This document shows, piece by piece, positions 44,353 to 52,722 of a DNA stretch of 64,000 nt. Where the stretch lies: contig NZ_MKIO01000021.1 in the NCBI RefSeq assembly GCF_001938945.1, positions 496,001 through 560,000 of the forward strand, given 5' to 3'. Under the pieces are notes generated by a model. That model made no database searches. It worked only from the letters and a program-made list of their open reading frames with translations, and was not told the DNA's origin. Source of the DNA: Xaviernesmea rhizosphaerae. GTDB taxonomy: Bacteria; Pseudomonadota; Alphaproteobacteria; Rhizobiales; Rhizobiaceae. Numbering within the stretch: the first letter of the stretch is position 1; every line of letters starts with the position of its first letter. Position numbers and translations under genes: made by a program.

Positions 44353-44485
44353 ACTCTGGCGCGGCCGGTGCCGCGCGGGTGTCGTCTCTTACGGCAAGCG
44401 GCCTGACGATATCAAGGAAAATGCGGTGACAGCGCTTTCCTTGATGAGGACGCGGCCGGGCGGGGCACAAGACGGAACGGAACCG

Positions 44486-45652
44486 ATGAGCCGGGCGCGC
44501 ATCTATATGGACTGGAATGCGACGGCGCCGCTTCTCGACGAAGCGCGCGCGGCCATCCTGTCCGCGCTCGATTGCCCGGGCAACCCCTCCTCCGTGCATG
44601 CCGAAGGCCGGCGGGCGCGCCAGATGGTGGAGGCCGCGCGCCGGTCGGTGGCCAGCCTGTGTGGCACGCTTCCCGCCCATGTGACCTTCACCAGCGGCGC
44701 CACCGAGGCCGCCAATCAGGTGCTGACGCCGGATTTCCGCATGGGCCGCACGCCGCTTGCGATCGGCCGCCTGTATGTTTCGGCGGTCGAGCATCCGGCC
44801 GTGATGGCCGGCGGGCGCTTCAGCCCCGACCGGATCACGGTTCTGCCGGTGAATGGCGATGGCGTCATCGATCTTGGCCAGCTGGACGAGGCGCTGCAGG
44901 CACATGATGCGACGTCCGGCCTGCCGATGGTGGCCGTGATGCTCGCCAACAATGAGAGCGGCGTGATCCAGCCCGTGGCCGAGGTTGCGGGCTCAGTTCG
45001 CTGCGCCGGCGGGGTCCTGGTGGTGGATGCGGTGCAGGCAGCCGGGCGTCTTGCCCTGTCGATCGAGGCGCTTGGGGCGGATTTCCTGATTCTCTCGGCC
45101 CACAAGCTGGGTGGCCCGAAGGGCGTCGGCGCGCTGGTATCGCGCGGCGAGATGCTGATGCCGGCGCCGCTGATGCGCGGCGGCGGGCAGGAAAAGGGGC
45201 ATCGCTCCGGCACGGAAAACCCCGCGGGCGTGGCCGGGTTCGGCGCGGCGGCGCATGTTGCAACCCGCGATCTCGAACCGCGCATGGCGCAGGTGACGGC
45301 CTTGCGCGACCGGCTGGAGAGCGGGATGCGGGCGGCCGTGCCCGGCCTGGTGATTCATGGCGCAGCTGCGGCCCGGATCGGCAATACCAGCCTCGTGACG
45401 ATCCCGGGGCTTAAATCCGAGACGCTGCAGATCGCGCTCGACCTCGAAGGCATTGCCGTCTCCTCGGGTTCGGCCTGCTCGTCCGGCAAGGTCGGTCGCA
45501 GCCCCGTGCTCGACGCCATGGGCGTCAAGGGGGAAGAAGGCGCGCTGCGCCTCTCGCTCGGGCCACAGACGAATGAGGACGAGGTGGAGCGCGTGGTGGC
45601 GGCCATCGGGCGGATCGCCGCGCGCAAGCGGGAGGCCGGCGTGGCAGCCTGA
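44486..45652 (+). CDS. Cysteine desulfurase, IscS/NifS-like (first gene of the suf operon)
   Basis: The 388-residue class V aminotransferase has IYMDWNATAPLLDEARAAIL at the start, FTSGATEAANQVL, the PLP lysine in LSAHKLGGPKGVGALVSRGE, and the catalytic Cys in SSGSACSSGKVGRSPVLDAM, the long-loop group I (IscS/NifS) type. It removes sulfur from cysteine to give alanine and protein-bound persulfide for Fe-S cluster assembly. Rhizobial suf operons characteristically start with such a second desulfurase besides SufS. ATG 44486 has GGAACGGAACC upstream. It is followed by sufB after 160 bases. Confidence 0.93.
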   Translation: MSRARIYMDWNATAPLLDEARAAILSALDCPGNPSSVHAEGRRARQMVEAARRSVASLCGTLPAHVTFTSGATEAANQVLTPDFRMGRTPLAIGRLYVSAVEHPAVMAGGRFSPDRITVLPVNGDGVIDLGQLDEALQAHDATSGLPMVAVMLANNESGVIQPVAEVAGSVRCAGGVLVVDAVQAAGRLALSIEALGADFLILSAHKLGGPKGVGALVSRGEMLMPAPLMRGGGQEKGHRSGTENPAGVAGFGAAAHVATRDLEPRMAQVTALRDRLESGMRAAVPGLVIHGAAAARIGNTSLVTIPGLKSETLQIALDLEGIAVSSGSACSSGKVGRSPVLDAMGVKGEEGALRLSLGPQTNEDEVERVVAAIGRIAARKREAGVAA

Positions 45653-45816
45653 GCCTTGCTCGAACCCTTCGCAGCCGCGCAAAAGCGTCGGAAAAGCCCG
45701 GGAAATGCCGGGCAGGCGGATGAAAATCGACACGGCGCCCCTTACATAGGCGCCAACAGACGACAGACGATTGATAAAGCAAGCCCGGCAAAAAGCGCCG
45801 GCAGATGGAGAAAGCC

Positions 45817-47286
45817 ATGGCTGCTGTGCAGGAAACGATCGACCAGGTGCGCCTGATCGACGTCGACCAGTACAAATACGGTTTCGAATCCGCCATCGAG
45901 ATGGACAAGGCGCCCAAGGGCCTGTCCGAAGAGATCATCCGTTTCATCTCCGCCAAGAAGCAGGAGCCGGACTGGATGCTGGAATGGCGGCTGGACGCCT
46001 ACAAGCGCTGGTTGACCATGGAGGAGCCCAGCTGGGCCCGCGTGGACTATCCGAAGATCGACTTCAACGACCTGCATTATTATGCCGCGCCGAAGAGCCA
46101 GAGCGGTCCGAAGTCGATCGACGAGGTCGATCCGGAGATCCTCAAGATCTATGAGAAGCTCGGCATTCCGCTGCGCGAGCAAGAGATCCTGGCCGGCGTG
46201 AAGACCTCGAAGATCGCGGTGGACGCCGTGTTCGACTCGGTCTCGGTCGTCACCACCTTCAAGGAAGAGCTGAAGAAGGCCGGCGTGATCTTCATGTCGA
46301 TCTCGGAAGCCATTCGCGAATATCCCGATCTCGTGCGCCAATATCTGGGCTCGGTCGTGCCCACGACCGACAATTATTACGCCACACTGAACTCGGCCGT
46401 CTTCACCGACGGGTCCTTCGTCTTCGTGCCCAAGGGCGTCCGCTGCCCGATGGAGCTGTCGACCTATTTCCGTATCAACGAGAAGAACACCGGGCAGTTC
46501 GAGCGCACGCTGATCATCGCCGAGGAAGGGGCCTATGTCTCCTATCTCGAAGGCTGCACCGCGCCGCAGCGCGACGAGAACCAGCTGCATGCCGCCGTGG
46601 TCGAGCTGGTGGCGCTTGACGATGCCGAGATCAAATATTCCACCGTCCAGAACTGGTATCCGGGCGACAAGGAAGGCAAGGGCGGCATCTACAACTTCGT
46701 AACAAAGCGCGGCGATTGCCGCGGCCACCGCTCGAAGATCTCCTGGACTCAGGTCGAAACCGGCTCCGCCATCACCTGGAAATATCCGAGCTGCATCCTG
46801 CGCGGCGACGACAGCCGCGGCGAGTTCTACTCGATCGCCGTCTCCAACGGCCATCAGCAGATCGACTCGGGCACCAAGATGATCCATCTCGGCAAAAACA
46901 CATCGAGCCGCATCATCTCCAAGGGCATCGCCGCCGGCGTCTCGCAGAACACCTATCGCGGCCAGGTCTCGGCCCACCGCAAGGCCACCAATGCGCGCAA
47001 CTTCACCCAGTGCGACTCGCTCCTGATTGGCGACCGCTGCGGCGCGCACACCGTGCCCTATATCGAGGCCAAGAACGCCACCGCTCAGTTCGAGCACGAG
47101 GCGACCACCTCGAAGATCTCCGAGGATCAGCTGTTCTACTGCCTGCAGCGCGGCATTCCCGAGGAAGCGGCGATCGCCCTGATCGTCAACGGCTTCGTCA
47201 AGGAAGTGATCCAGGAACTGCCGATGGAATTTGCGGTGGAAGCGCAGAAGCTGATCGGGATCTCGCTTGAGGGGTCTGTGGGCTGA
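45817..47286 (+). CDS. sufB: Fe-S cluster assembly scaffold protein SufB
   Basis: The 489-residue protein matches Suf[101 protein letters not shown] and [20 protein letters not shown]. It forms the SufBC2D scaffold on which Fe-S clusters are built, in the cytoplasm. ATG 45817 has GGAG six bases upstream (ATG 45805 is in frame but poorer). It is separated from sufC by a 670-base insert carrying a GIY-YIG gene and three palindromic repeats. Confidence 0.97.
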   Translation: MAAVQETIDQVRLIDVDQYKYGFESAIEMDKAPKGLSEEIIRFISAKKQEPDWMLEWRLDAYKRWLTMEEPSWARVDYPKIDFNDLHYYAAPKSQSGPKSIDEVDPEILKIYEKLGIPLREQEILAGVKTSKIAVDAVFDSVSVVTTFKEELKKAGVIFMSISEAIREYPDLVRQYLGSVVPTTDNYYATLNSAVFTDGSFVFVPKGVRCPMELSTYFRINEKNTGQFERTLIIAEEGAYVSYLEGCTAPQRDENQLHAAVVELVALDDAEIKYSTVQNWYPGDKEGKGGIYNFVTKRGDCRGHRSKISWTQVETGSAITWKYPSCILRGDDSRGEFYSIAVSNGHQQIDSGTKMIHLGKNTSSRIISKGIAAGVSQNTYRGQVSAHRKATNARNFTQCDSLLIGDRCGAHTVPYIEAKNATAQFEHEATTSKISEDQLFYCLQRGIPEEAAIALIVNGFVKEVIQELPMEFAVEAQKLIGISLEGSVG

Positions 47287-47313
47287 TGGGAGCTCCGACT
47301 GCCAAGTCTCACG

Positions 47314-47347
47314 CCGTCATCCTCGGGCTTGTCCCGAGGATCTGCTG
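47314..47347. repeat. Palindromic repeat, copy 2 (left flank of the GIY-YIG gene)
   Basis: The 34-base element has arms ATCCTCGGG (47319-47327) and CCCGAGGAT (47333-47341). It is an exact inverted copy of 47710-47743. It begins 27 bases after the sufB stop and ends 16 bases before the GIY-YIG start codon. Confidence 0.92.
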
Positions 47348-47363
47348 AGCCAAAGGCAGGACA

Positions 47364-47705
47364 ATGTGCGGCTTTGTCTACATGATGTCAGACAAGCCGC
47401 GCGGCGTCATCTACACCGGTGTGACCAGCGATCTGCAGGGACGCATTTGGGAACATCGTAATGAAGTGCGTGAGGGGTTTACGTCGAAGTACCAAGCAAA
47501 GAACCTCATCTGGTTTGAGCGCCACCCCAACATCGTTCTTGCCATACAATGCGAGAAGTCGCTCAAGCGATATCGCCGGGAATGGAAGATCAGACTGATC
47601 GAGGAGCTTAATCCGACTTGGCTTGATCTCTATGAAGAGATCGACAGGATCGACAACCCCTACATGCCGCATCGGAATACGACGCGCTGGAACGATTATA
47701 ATTGA
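47364..47705 (+). CDS. GIY-YIG nuclease domain protein inserted between sufB and sufC
   Basis: The 113-residue protein is a single GIY-YIG domain of the UvrC/YhbQ-like type: CGFVYMMSDKPRGVIYTGVT (G-F-V-Y and I-Y-T-G in place of GIY and YIG), TSDLQGRIWEHRNEVREGF with the catalytic Arg and a downstream His, AKNLIWFERHPN with Glu, and KSLKRYRREWKIRLIEELNP. AGGCAGGA precedes ATG 47364. Its codon use is more AT-rich than suf genes. It is bracketed by perfect 34-bp inverted repeats, which suggests a mobile or repeat-associated cassette. The domain usually cuts or nicks DNA; whether it acts on the repeats is untested. Confidence 0.9.
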   Translation: MCGFVYMMSDKPRGVIYTGVTSDLQGRIWEHRNEVREGFTSKYQAKNLIWFERHPNIVLAIQCEKSLKRYRREWKIRLIEELNPTWLDLYEEIDRIDNPYMPHRNTTRWNDYN

Positions 47706-47709
47706 ACCG

Positions 47710-47743
47710 CAGCAGATCCTCGGGACAAGCCCGAGGATGACGG
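47710..47743. repeat. Palindromic repeat, copy 3 (right flank of the GIY-YIG gene)
   Basis: Exact reverse complement of copy 2 over 34 bases, with arms ATCCTCGGG (47716-47724) and CCCGAGGAT (47730-47738). It begins four bases after the GIY-YIG stop. Confidence 0.92.
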
Positions 47744-47790
47744 AATGGGAAAGCACTTCGCGAAATTGGCAGAGGCGTCAGAGTTAGCTT

Positions 47791-47823
47791 CGTCATCCTC
47801 GGGCTTGTCCCGAGGATCTACTG
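47791..47823. repeat. Palindromic repeat, copy 4
   Basis: Same orientation as copy 2, with one base different near the right end (CTACTG for CTGCTG). Arms ATCCTCGGG (47795-47803) and CCCGAGGAT (47809-47817) are intact. It lies 135 bases before sufC. Confidence 0.9.
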
Positions 47824-47958
47824 CCGAACCGCAAAGGGCACGGTGGCTGTGGGGATGCATCCGACAGTCAGCGTCTTGCCCGGACAAATGACAGCACCGG
47901 ACCCGGTGCACAAACGACCGCCGGCGGCCTTGACCCGCCCTATGAACAGGAACTGAAC

Positions 47959-48714
47959 ATGCTTGAGATCAAGAACCTGCACGCCCGCATCGCCGAGGAT
48001 GGCACCGAGATCATTCGTGGCCTGAACCTCACCGTGAAGGCCGGGGAAGTGGCCGCGATCATGGGGCCGAACGGGTCGGGCAAGTCGACCCTGTCCTACA
48101 TCCTGTCGGGCCGCGAGGATTACGAGGTCACCGAGGGCGACATCCTTTACAATGGCGAGAGCATTCTTGAGCTGGACGCTTCGGAGCGCGCCGCCAAGGG
48201 GATCTTCCTGGCCTTCCAGTATCCGGTCGAAATTCCCGGCGTCGCCACCATGCAGTTCCTCAAGGTGGCCATGAACGAGCAGCGGAAATATCGTGGCGAG
48301 GAAGAGCTTTCCACGCCTGACTTCATGCGCCGCGTGAAGGAAGCCGCCGCCGAGCTGAAGATCGCGCCCGACATGCTGAAGCGTCCGCTGAACGTTGGCT
48401 TCTCCGGTGGTGAGAAGAAGCGTGCGGAAGTGCTGCAGATGGCGCTGCTCCAGCCCAAGCTCTGCGTGCTGGATGAGACCGATTCCGGCCTCGACATCGA
48501 CGCGCTGAAGATCGTTGCCGATGGCGTCAATGCGCTGCGCTCGCCCGATCGCGCCGTGATCGTCATCACCCACTACCAGCGCCTGCTCGACTATATCGTG
48601 CCGGATACCGTCCATGTTCTTTACAAGGGCCAGGTGATCAAGTCCGGTCCGAAGGAACTGGCGCATGAACTGGAAGCCAATGGCTATGCCGACATCATCG
48701 GCGCAGCGGCCTGA
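47959..48714 (+). CDS. sufC: Fe-S cluster assembly ATPase SufC
   Basis: The 251-residue ABC-type ATPase has Walker A GPNGSGKST, Q loop FLAFQYPVEIPGVATMQFLK, signature FSGGEKKRAEVLQM and Walker B CVLDETDSGLDID, plus the H loop VIVITHYQRLL. It powers structural change in the SufBC2D complex during cluster assembly. AGGAAC precedes ATG 47959. It is followed by sufD after 10 bases; the 670-base insert before it may reduce coupling with sufB. Confidence 0.97.
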   Translation: MLEIKNLHARIAEDGTEIIRGLNLTVKAGEVAAIMGPNGSGKSTLSYILSGREDYEVTEGDILYNGESILELDASERAAKGIFLAFQYPVEIPGVATMQFLKVAMNEQRKYRGEEELSTPDFMRRVKEAAAELKIAPDMLKRPLNVGFSGGEKKRAEVLQMALLQPKLCVLDETDSGLDIDALKIVADGVNALRSPDRAVIVITHYQRLLDYIVPDTVHVLYKGQVIKSGPKELAHELEANGYADIIGAAA

Positions 48715-48724
48715 GGAGCGACGC

Positions 48725-49999
48725 ATGACCGCTCACACCGCTTCCCCCATGACAGCGGCCGAGACCGCGCTGATGGACGCCTATACCCAGCAGCTCGGTG
48801 ATCTGCCGGGCGATGGTGCCGTGCTCTCGGCGCGCGACACGCTGATCTCCGAGCTGAAGGCTTCGGGCCTGCCGACGCGCCGCGTCGAGGCCTGGCATTA
48901 CACCGACCTGCGCGCGCTCCTGCGCAGCATTCCCGCCTTCGACGCGACGGCCTTTGCCCGCGGCGTCGAGCCGCTGGTGGCCGGCTCCGCCGTCCTGCGC
49001 GTGGTCGGCGGTCATGCCGATGGATCGAATGCGCCCGAGGGACTGACGGTCACGACCTATGCACAGTCGCTGCTCAGCGGCACGGCCGCCGGGGATCTCG
49101 CCGCGCGCGGCAATGACGATGCCATCGGTCAGCTGAACGGCAGCTTCGTGCGCGACGGGCTGGAGATTTCGCTTGCCGACGACAGCGCTCTCGCCCAGCC
49201 GCTGGAGCTGCAGATCGTCCAGGGCGCCGGCCAGAGCCATCTGCGCTTCCCGGTCACCTTCGGCATGCGCTCCAGGGCCACCGTGATCGAGCGCCATCTG
49301 TCGCAAAGCGAGACGGGTGCGCTGGTCAGCAGCGTCAGCGACCTGATTATCGAGGATGGCGCCGATGTCACCTGGATCCTGGTGCAGGAACAGGGCGCCG
49401 CCGATACCCATCTCGGCCAGCTGAATTTCGAGCTGGGCGCGGATGCACAGTTCCGCCTGTTCGTTATCAATGCCGGCGGCAAGCTGGTGCGCCAGGAAGT
49501 GCATGGCGTCGTCAATGGTGAGGGCTCGGATTTCAAGCTGCGGGCCGTCAATCTGATGGGCGGCGAGAGCCATACGGACCTGACCTTTACGCTCGGCCAT
49601 GACGTGCCGAACACGACCTCGACGGAGATCATCCGCAACGTGGTGTTCGACCGGGCGCGCGGCGTGTTCCAGGGCCAGATCCGCGTGGCGCAGGACGCGC
49701 AGAAGACCGATGCGAAGATGGCGTGCAACACGCTGCTTCTGTCCGACGAGGCCGATTTCTCGGCCAAGCCGGAGCTGGAAATCTTCGCCGACGACGTGCA
49801 GTGCGGCCATGGCGCGACGGTGATCGACCTCAACCCGACGCATCTCTACTATCTTCAGGCCCGTGGCATTCCGGAAAAGCGCGCACGCCAGATGCTGATC
49901 AACGCCTTCGTCGACGAGGTGGTCGAGGAGCTGGAGGACGAAGCGCTCGTCGCCGCGCTCGAGGGTATCATCGAAGGCTGGCTGGACAGCCACGCCTGA
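48725..49999 (+). CDS. sufD: Fe-S cluster assembly protein SufD
   Basis: The 424-residue protein shows the SufD pattern: RRVEAWHYTDLRALLRSIPA near residue 50, a beta-helix core (ESHTDLTFTLGHDVPNTTST, VVFDRARGVFQGQIRVAQDA), and the end KPELEIFADDVQCGHGATVI followed by YYLQARGIPEKRARQMLINA. It pairs with SufB and SufC. GAGGAG lies seven bases before ATG 48725, inside the end of sufC. Confidence 0.96.
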   Translation: MTAHTASPMTAAETALMDAYTQQLGDLPGDGAVLSARDTLISELKASGLPTRRVEAWHYTDLRALLRSIPAFDATAFARGVEPLVAGSAVLRVVGGHADGSNAPEGLTVTTYAQSLLSGTAAGDLAARGNDDAIGQLNGSFVRDGLEISLADDSALAQPLELQIVQGAGQSHLRFPVTFGMRSRATVIERHLSQSETGALVSSVSDLIIEDGADVTWILVQEQGAADTHLGQLNFELGADAQFRLFVINAGGKLVRQEVHGVVNGEGSDFKLRAVNLMGGESHTDLTFTLGHDVPNTTSTEIIRNVVFDRARGVFQGQIRVAQDAQKTDAKMACNTLLLSDEADFSAKPELEIFADDVQCGHGATVIDLNPTHLYYLQARGIPEKRARQMLINAFVDEVVEELEDEALVAALEGIIEGWLDSHA

Positions 50000-50224
50000 C
50001 GGTTCTCGCCATGGCATGGTCACGTTTGACCCTGCCATGGCGCCGACGGTCAAAGGCCTGGGATTTGCCGGTCTGTCTTGCCCGGCAACGTGGCTGACGG
50101 GGCTGGCGGATCTTGAGCCAGTTGAGAGGGCGCCGCCCGCCAGCAACAATATCCGCCCGGAGACGGGCGAGGCCGGACAGGCGCCGCGCAGGGCCTGCGC
50201 CATCGCTCAGGGAGTTCATCCACT
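50000..50224. other. Spacer of 225 bases between sufD and sufS
   Basis: No gene was recognised. GCCATGG-type words are repeated (CCATGGCATGG at about 50009 and CCATGGCGCC at 50035), forming weak hairpins; it is transcribed if the operon continues through. Confidence 0.4.
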
Positions 50225-51472
50225 ATGACGATTTCTTCGCAGAAGCTTGCTCCGGCCTACGATGTCGAGGCCGTCAGGCGCGATTTTCCGATCCTGTCGC
50301 GCACCGTCCATGGCAAGCCGCTGGTCTATCTGGACAATGGCGCCTCCGCACAGAAGCCGCAGGCGGTGATCGACGCGGTCACCCACGCCTATTCCAACGA
50401 ATATGCCAACGTGCATCGCGGCCTGCATTTCCTCTCCAATGCCGCGACCGAAGCCTATGAGGGCGCGCGCGAAACCGTGCGACGCTTCCTCAATGCTGGC
50501 TCGCTGGACGAGGTGATCTTCACCAAGTCCTCCACCGAGGCGATCAACACGGTCGCCTATGGCTGGGCGATGCCCAATATCGGCGAGGGCGACGAGATCG
50601 TCCTGTCGATCCTGGAGCATCACTCCAACATCGTGCCCTGGCATTTCCTGCGCGAGCGGCAGGGCGCCAAGCTGGTCTGGGCACCTGTCGATGACGACGG
50701 CGCTTTCCATCTTGCCGATTTCGAGGCGTGCCTCACCGAGCGCACCAAGCTGATTGCCATCACCCATATGTCGAATGCACTGGGCACGGTGGTTCCGGTC
50801 AAGGAGATCTGCCGCATCGCCCGCGAGCGCGGCATCCCTGTGCTGGTCGATGGCAGCCAGGGCGCCGTTCACATGCCGGTCGATGTGCGCGACATTGATT
50901 GCGACTGGTATGTGATGACCGGCCACAAGCTTTACGGCCCCTCCGGCATCGGCGTGCTCTATGGCAAGCGCGACCGGCTGATGGCCATGCGCCCCTTCCT
51001 CGGCGGCGGCGACATGATCCTCGACGTCACGCTCGACAATGTCACCTACAACGATCCGCCGCACCGGTTCGAGGCCGGCACGCCGCCGATCGTGCAGGCG
51101 ATCGGCCTTGGGGTGGCGCTGAACTATATGGAAAGCCTCGGCCGCGCGGCCATCGCCGCGCATGAGGCGGACCTGACCGCCTATGCCAGCGAGCGGCTCT
51201 CGGCGATCAATGCGCTGCGCATCATCGGCCAGGCGCCGGGCAAGGGCGCGATCTTCTCGCTGGCGATCGACGGCGTGCATGCCCATGACATTTCGACTGT
51301 TATCGACCGGGCCGGTGTGGCCGTGCGCGCTGGCACCCATTGTGCCCAGCCGCTCTTGACACGCTTCGGTGTCACGTCCACATGCCGGGCATCGTTCGGG
51401 CTCTACAATACCCGCGCGGAAGTGGACGCGCTCGCCGATGCGCTCGACATGGCGCGCCGCTTCTTTTCCTGA
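50225..51472 (+). CDS. sufS: Cysteine desulfurase SufS
   Basis: The 415-residue protein is a group II class V desulfurase: YLDNGASAQKPQAVIDAVTH, VHRGLHFLSNAATEAYEGAR, the PLP lysine in VMTGHKLYGPSGIGVLYGKR, and the active Cys in VAVRAGTHCAQPLLTRFGV with the short loop typical of SufS. It delivers sulfur to SufB, usually through SufE or a similar carrier; no sufE gene is in this operon. sufT follows after 10 bases. Confidence 0.97.
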   Translation: MTISSQKLAPAYDVEAVRRDFPILSRTVHGKPLVYLDNGASAQKPQAVIDAVTHAYSNEYANVHRGLHFLSNAATEAYEGARETVRRFLNAGSLDEVIFTKSSTEAINTVAYGWAMPNIGEGDEIVLSILEHHSNIVPWHFLRERQGAKLVWAPVDDDGAFHLADFEACLTERTKLIAITHMSNALGTVVPVKEICRIARERGIPVLVDGSQGAVHMPVDVRDIDCDWYVMTGHKLYGPSGIGVLYGKRDRLMAMRPFLGGGDMILDVTLDNVTYNDPPHRFEAGTPPIVQAIGLGVALNYMESLGRAAIAAHEADLTAYASERLSAINALRIIGQAPGKGAIFSLAIDGVHAHDISTVIDRAGVAVRAGTHCAQPLLTRFGVTSTCRASFGLYNTRAEVDALADALDMARRFFS

Positions 51473-51482
51473 GGAGATTTCG

Positions 51483-51875
51483 ATGGCTCTCGAGATGACC
51501 GACGACAAGCCCGACGAAAAGCCGGATGTGCGCGCCAATCTGGTGCATTCCGCCATTCCCGCCGACGAACTGGCGCGCCTGTCGGACGACATCGTGGCGG
51601 CGCTGAAGACCGTCTATGACCCGGAGATCCCGGCCGACATCTTCGAACTCGGCCTGATCTACAAGATCGACATCGAGGACGACCGCACGGTCAAGATCGC
51701 CATGACGCTGACGGCGCCTGGCTGCCCTGTCGCTGGCGAAATGCCGGGATGGGTCGAGAATGCCGTCGGAGCGGTCGAAGGTGTCTCGGGCGTCGAGGTC
51801 ACCATGACCTTCGATCCGCCATGGACGCCGGACCGCATGTCGGAAGAGGCCCAGGTGGCGATCGGCTGGTATTGA
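51483..51875 (+). CDS. sufT: SufT-like MIP18/DUF59 protein
   Basis: The 130-residue protein has the DUF59 domain: DIVAALKTVYDPEIPADIFE, LGLIYKIDIEDDRTVKIAMT, LTAPGCPVAGEMPGWVENAV and VTMTFDPPWTPDRMSEEAQV. The single conserved Cys in TAPGCPV is present. Homologues help mature Fe-S proteins, and the placement in the suf operon supports that. GAGGAG lies before ATG 51483. Confidence 0.93.
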   Translation: MALEMTDDKPDEKPDVRANLVHSAIPADELARLSDDIVAALKTVYDPEIPADIFELGLIYKIDIEDDRTVKIAMTLTAPGCPVAGEMPGWVENAVGAVEGVSGVEVTMTFDPPWTPDRMSEEAQVAIGWY

Positions 51876-52034
51876 GCCCGCCCTCACGGGGACCGCTTCA
51901 TCGATTGTCCGCCAGGAGACGCGCGGCCGGGCGCACATCGCCAAGTCTGGTGATGCGCCTTGATTAGCGCCCGCGCGCGATTTACATCTATTTGTATAGC
52001 AGGCGCCGAAACTTGACCTCGGCGGCGAGCAGGG

Positions 52035-52436
52035 ATGATGAAAATGGCTTTTGCAGTCATGAGCATGACGGATGCGGCGGCAGCGCGCGTTCGTAAGATC
52101 GTGGATAATTCGGGCGAGCCGGCGAAAGGCATTCGCGTGTCGATCCGCAAGGGTGGTTGCGCCGGCATGGAATATGCGATCGATCTGGTGACCGAGGTGC
52201 AGCCGAAGGACGATCTGATCGAGCATCAGGGCGCGCGCGTCTATGTGGCGCCGGAGGCGGTGCTCTACCTGCTGGGCACGCGCATGGATTTCGAAACGAC
52301 GACGCTGCGTTCCGGCTTCACCTTCAGCAATCCCAACCAGACCTCGGCCTGCGGCTGCGGCGAGTCGGTCGAGTTGAAACCGGCGGATCTCGCGGCTTTG
52401 GCCGCGCGCGGCGAAGCGGTGGTGCGCGCTTCCTGA
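52035..52436 (+). CDS. sufA: A-type Fe-S carrier, SufA/IscA family
   Basis: The 133-residue protein has the three family cysteines: GGCAGMEYAIDL and, near the end, SACGCGESVEL. The N-terminus MTDAAAARVRKIVDNSGEPA is typical. A-type carriers move clusters from the scaffold to target apoproteins. It lies 160 bases after sufT and closes the operon. Start is ATG 52035 or ATG 52044, the latter with AGGGA at better spacing. Confidence 0.94.
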   Translation: MMKMAFAVMSMTDAAAARVRKIVDNSGEPAKGIRVSIRKGGCAGMEYAIDLVTEVQPKDDLIEHQGARVYVAPEAVLYLLGTRMDFETTTLRSGFTFSNPNQTSACGCGESVELKPADLAALAARGEAVVRAS

Positions 52437-52722
52437 CCTTGTCTCCGGCTGATTGACTTGTCTCGCGGGTCGGGCGAGCCATCGGCTGCGATGGCAGATC
52501 AAGATGAGCACTCACGCCGCTTTCGAACGACCGCCGCGATCGTCAGCCCTGGCGCCTTGGCGAGGGGGGTGCAGGTGAGGCGTAACTGCTATGGCCCGAT
52601 GCCGCCTGAGCGGGGAGGCTGAACGGCATGGAATGACAGCGCCCCGCTCTGGATGGTGCTGGGAGGATCTGTCGGGCTGCCGCCAGGGGCACGGCTGGAC
52701 TGGTGTGTCGGTGCAGGAGGGA

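Noticed and set aside
43532..44485. Forward frame extending the first desulfurase upstream by over 300 codons
   Set aside because: It is antisense to the alpha/beta hydrolase and crosses the suf promoter; the desulfurase has a normal N-terminus at 44486.
47608..47911. Reverse-strand frames containing RHPRACPEDLL or RDKPEDDE words
   Set aside because: These words are translations of the palindromic repeat in different frames, not proteins.
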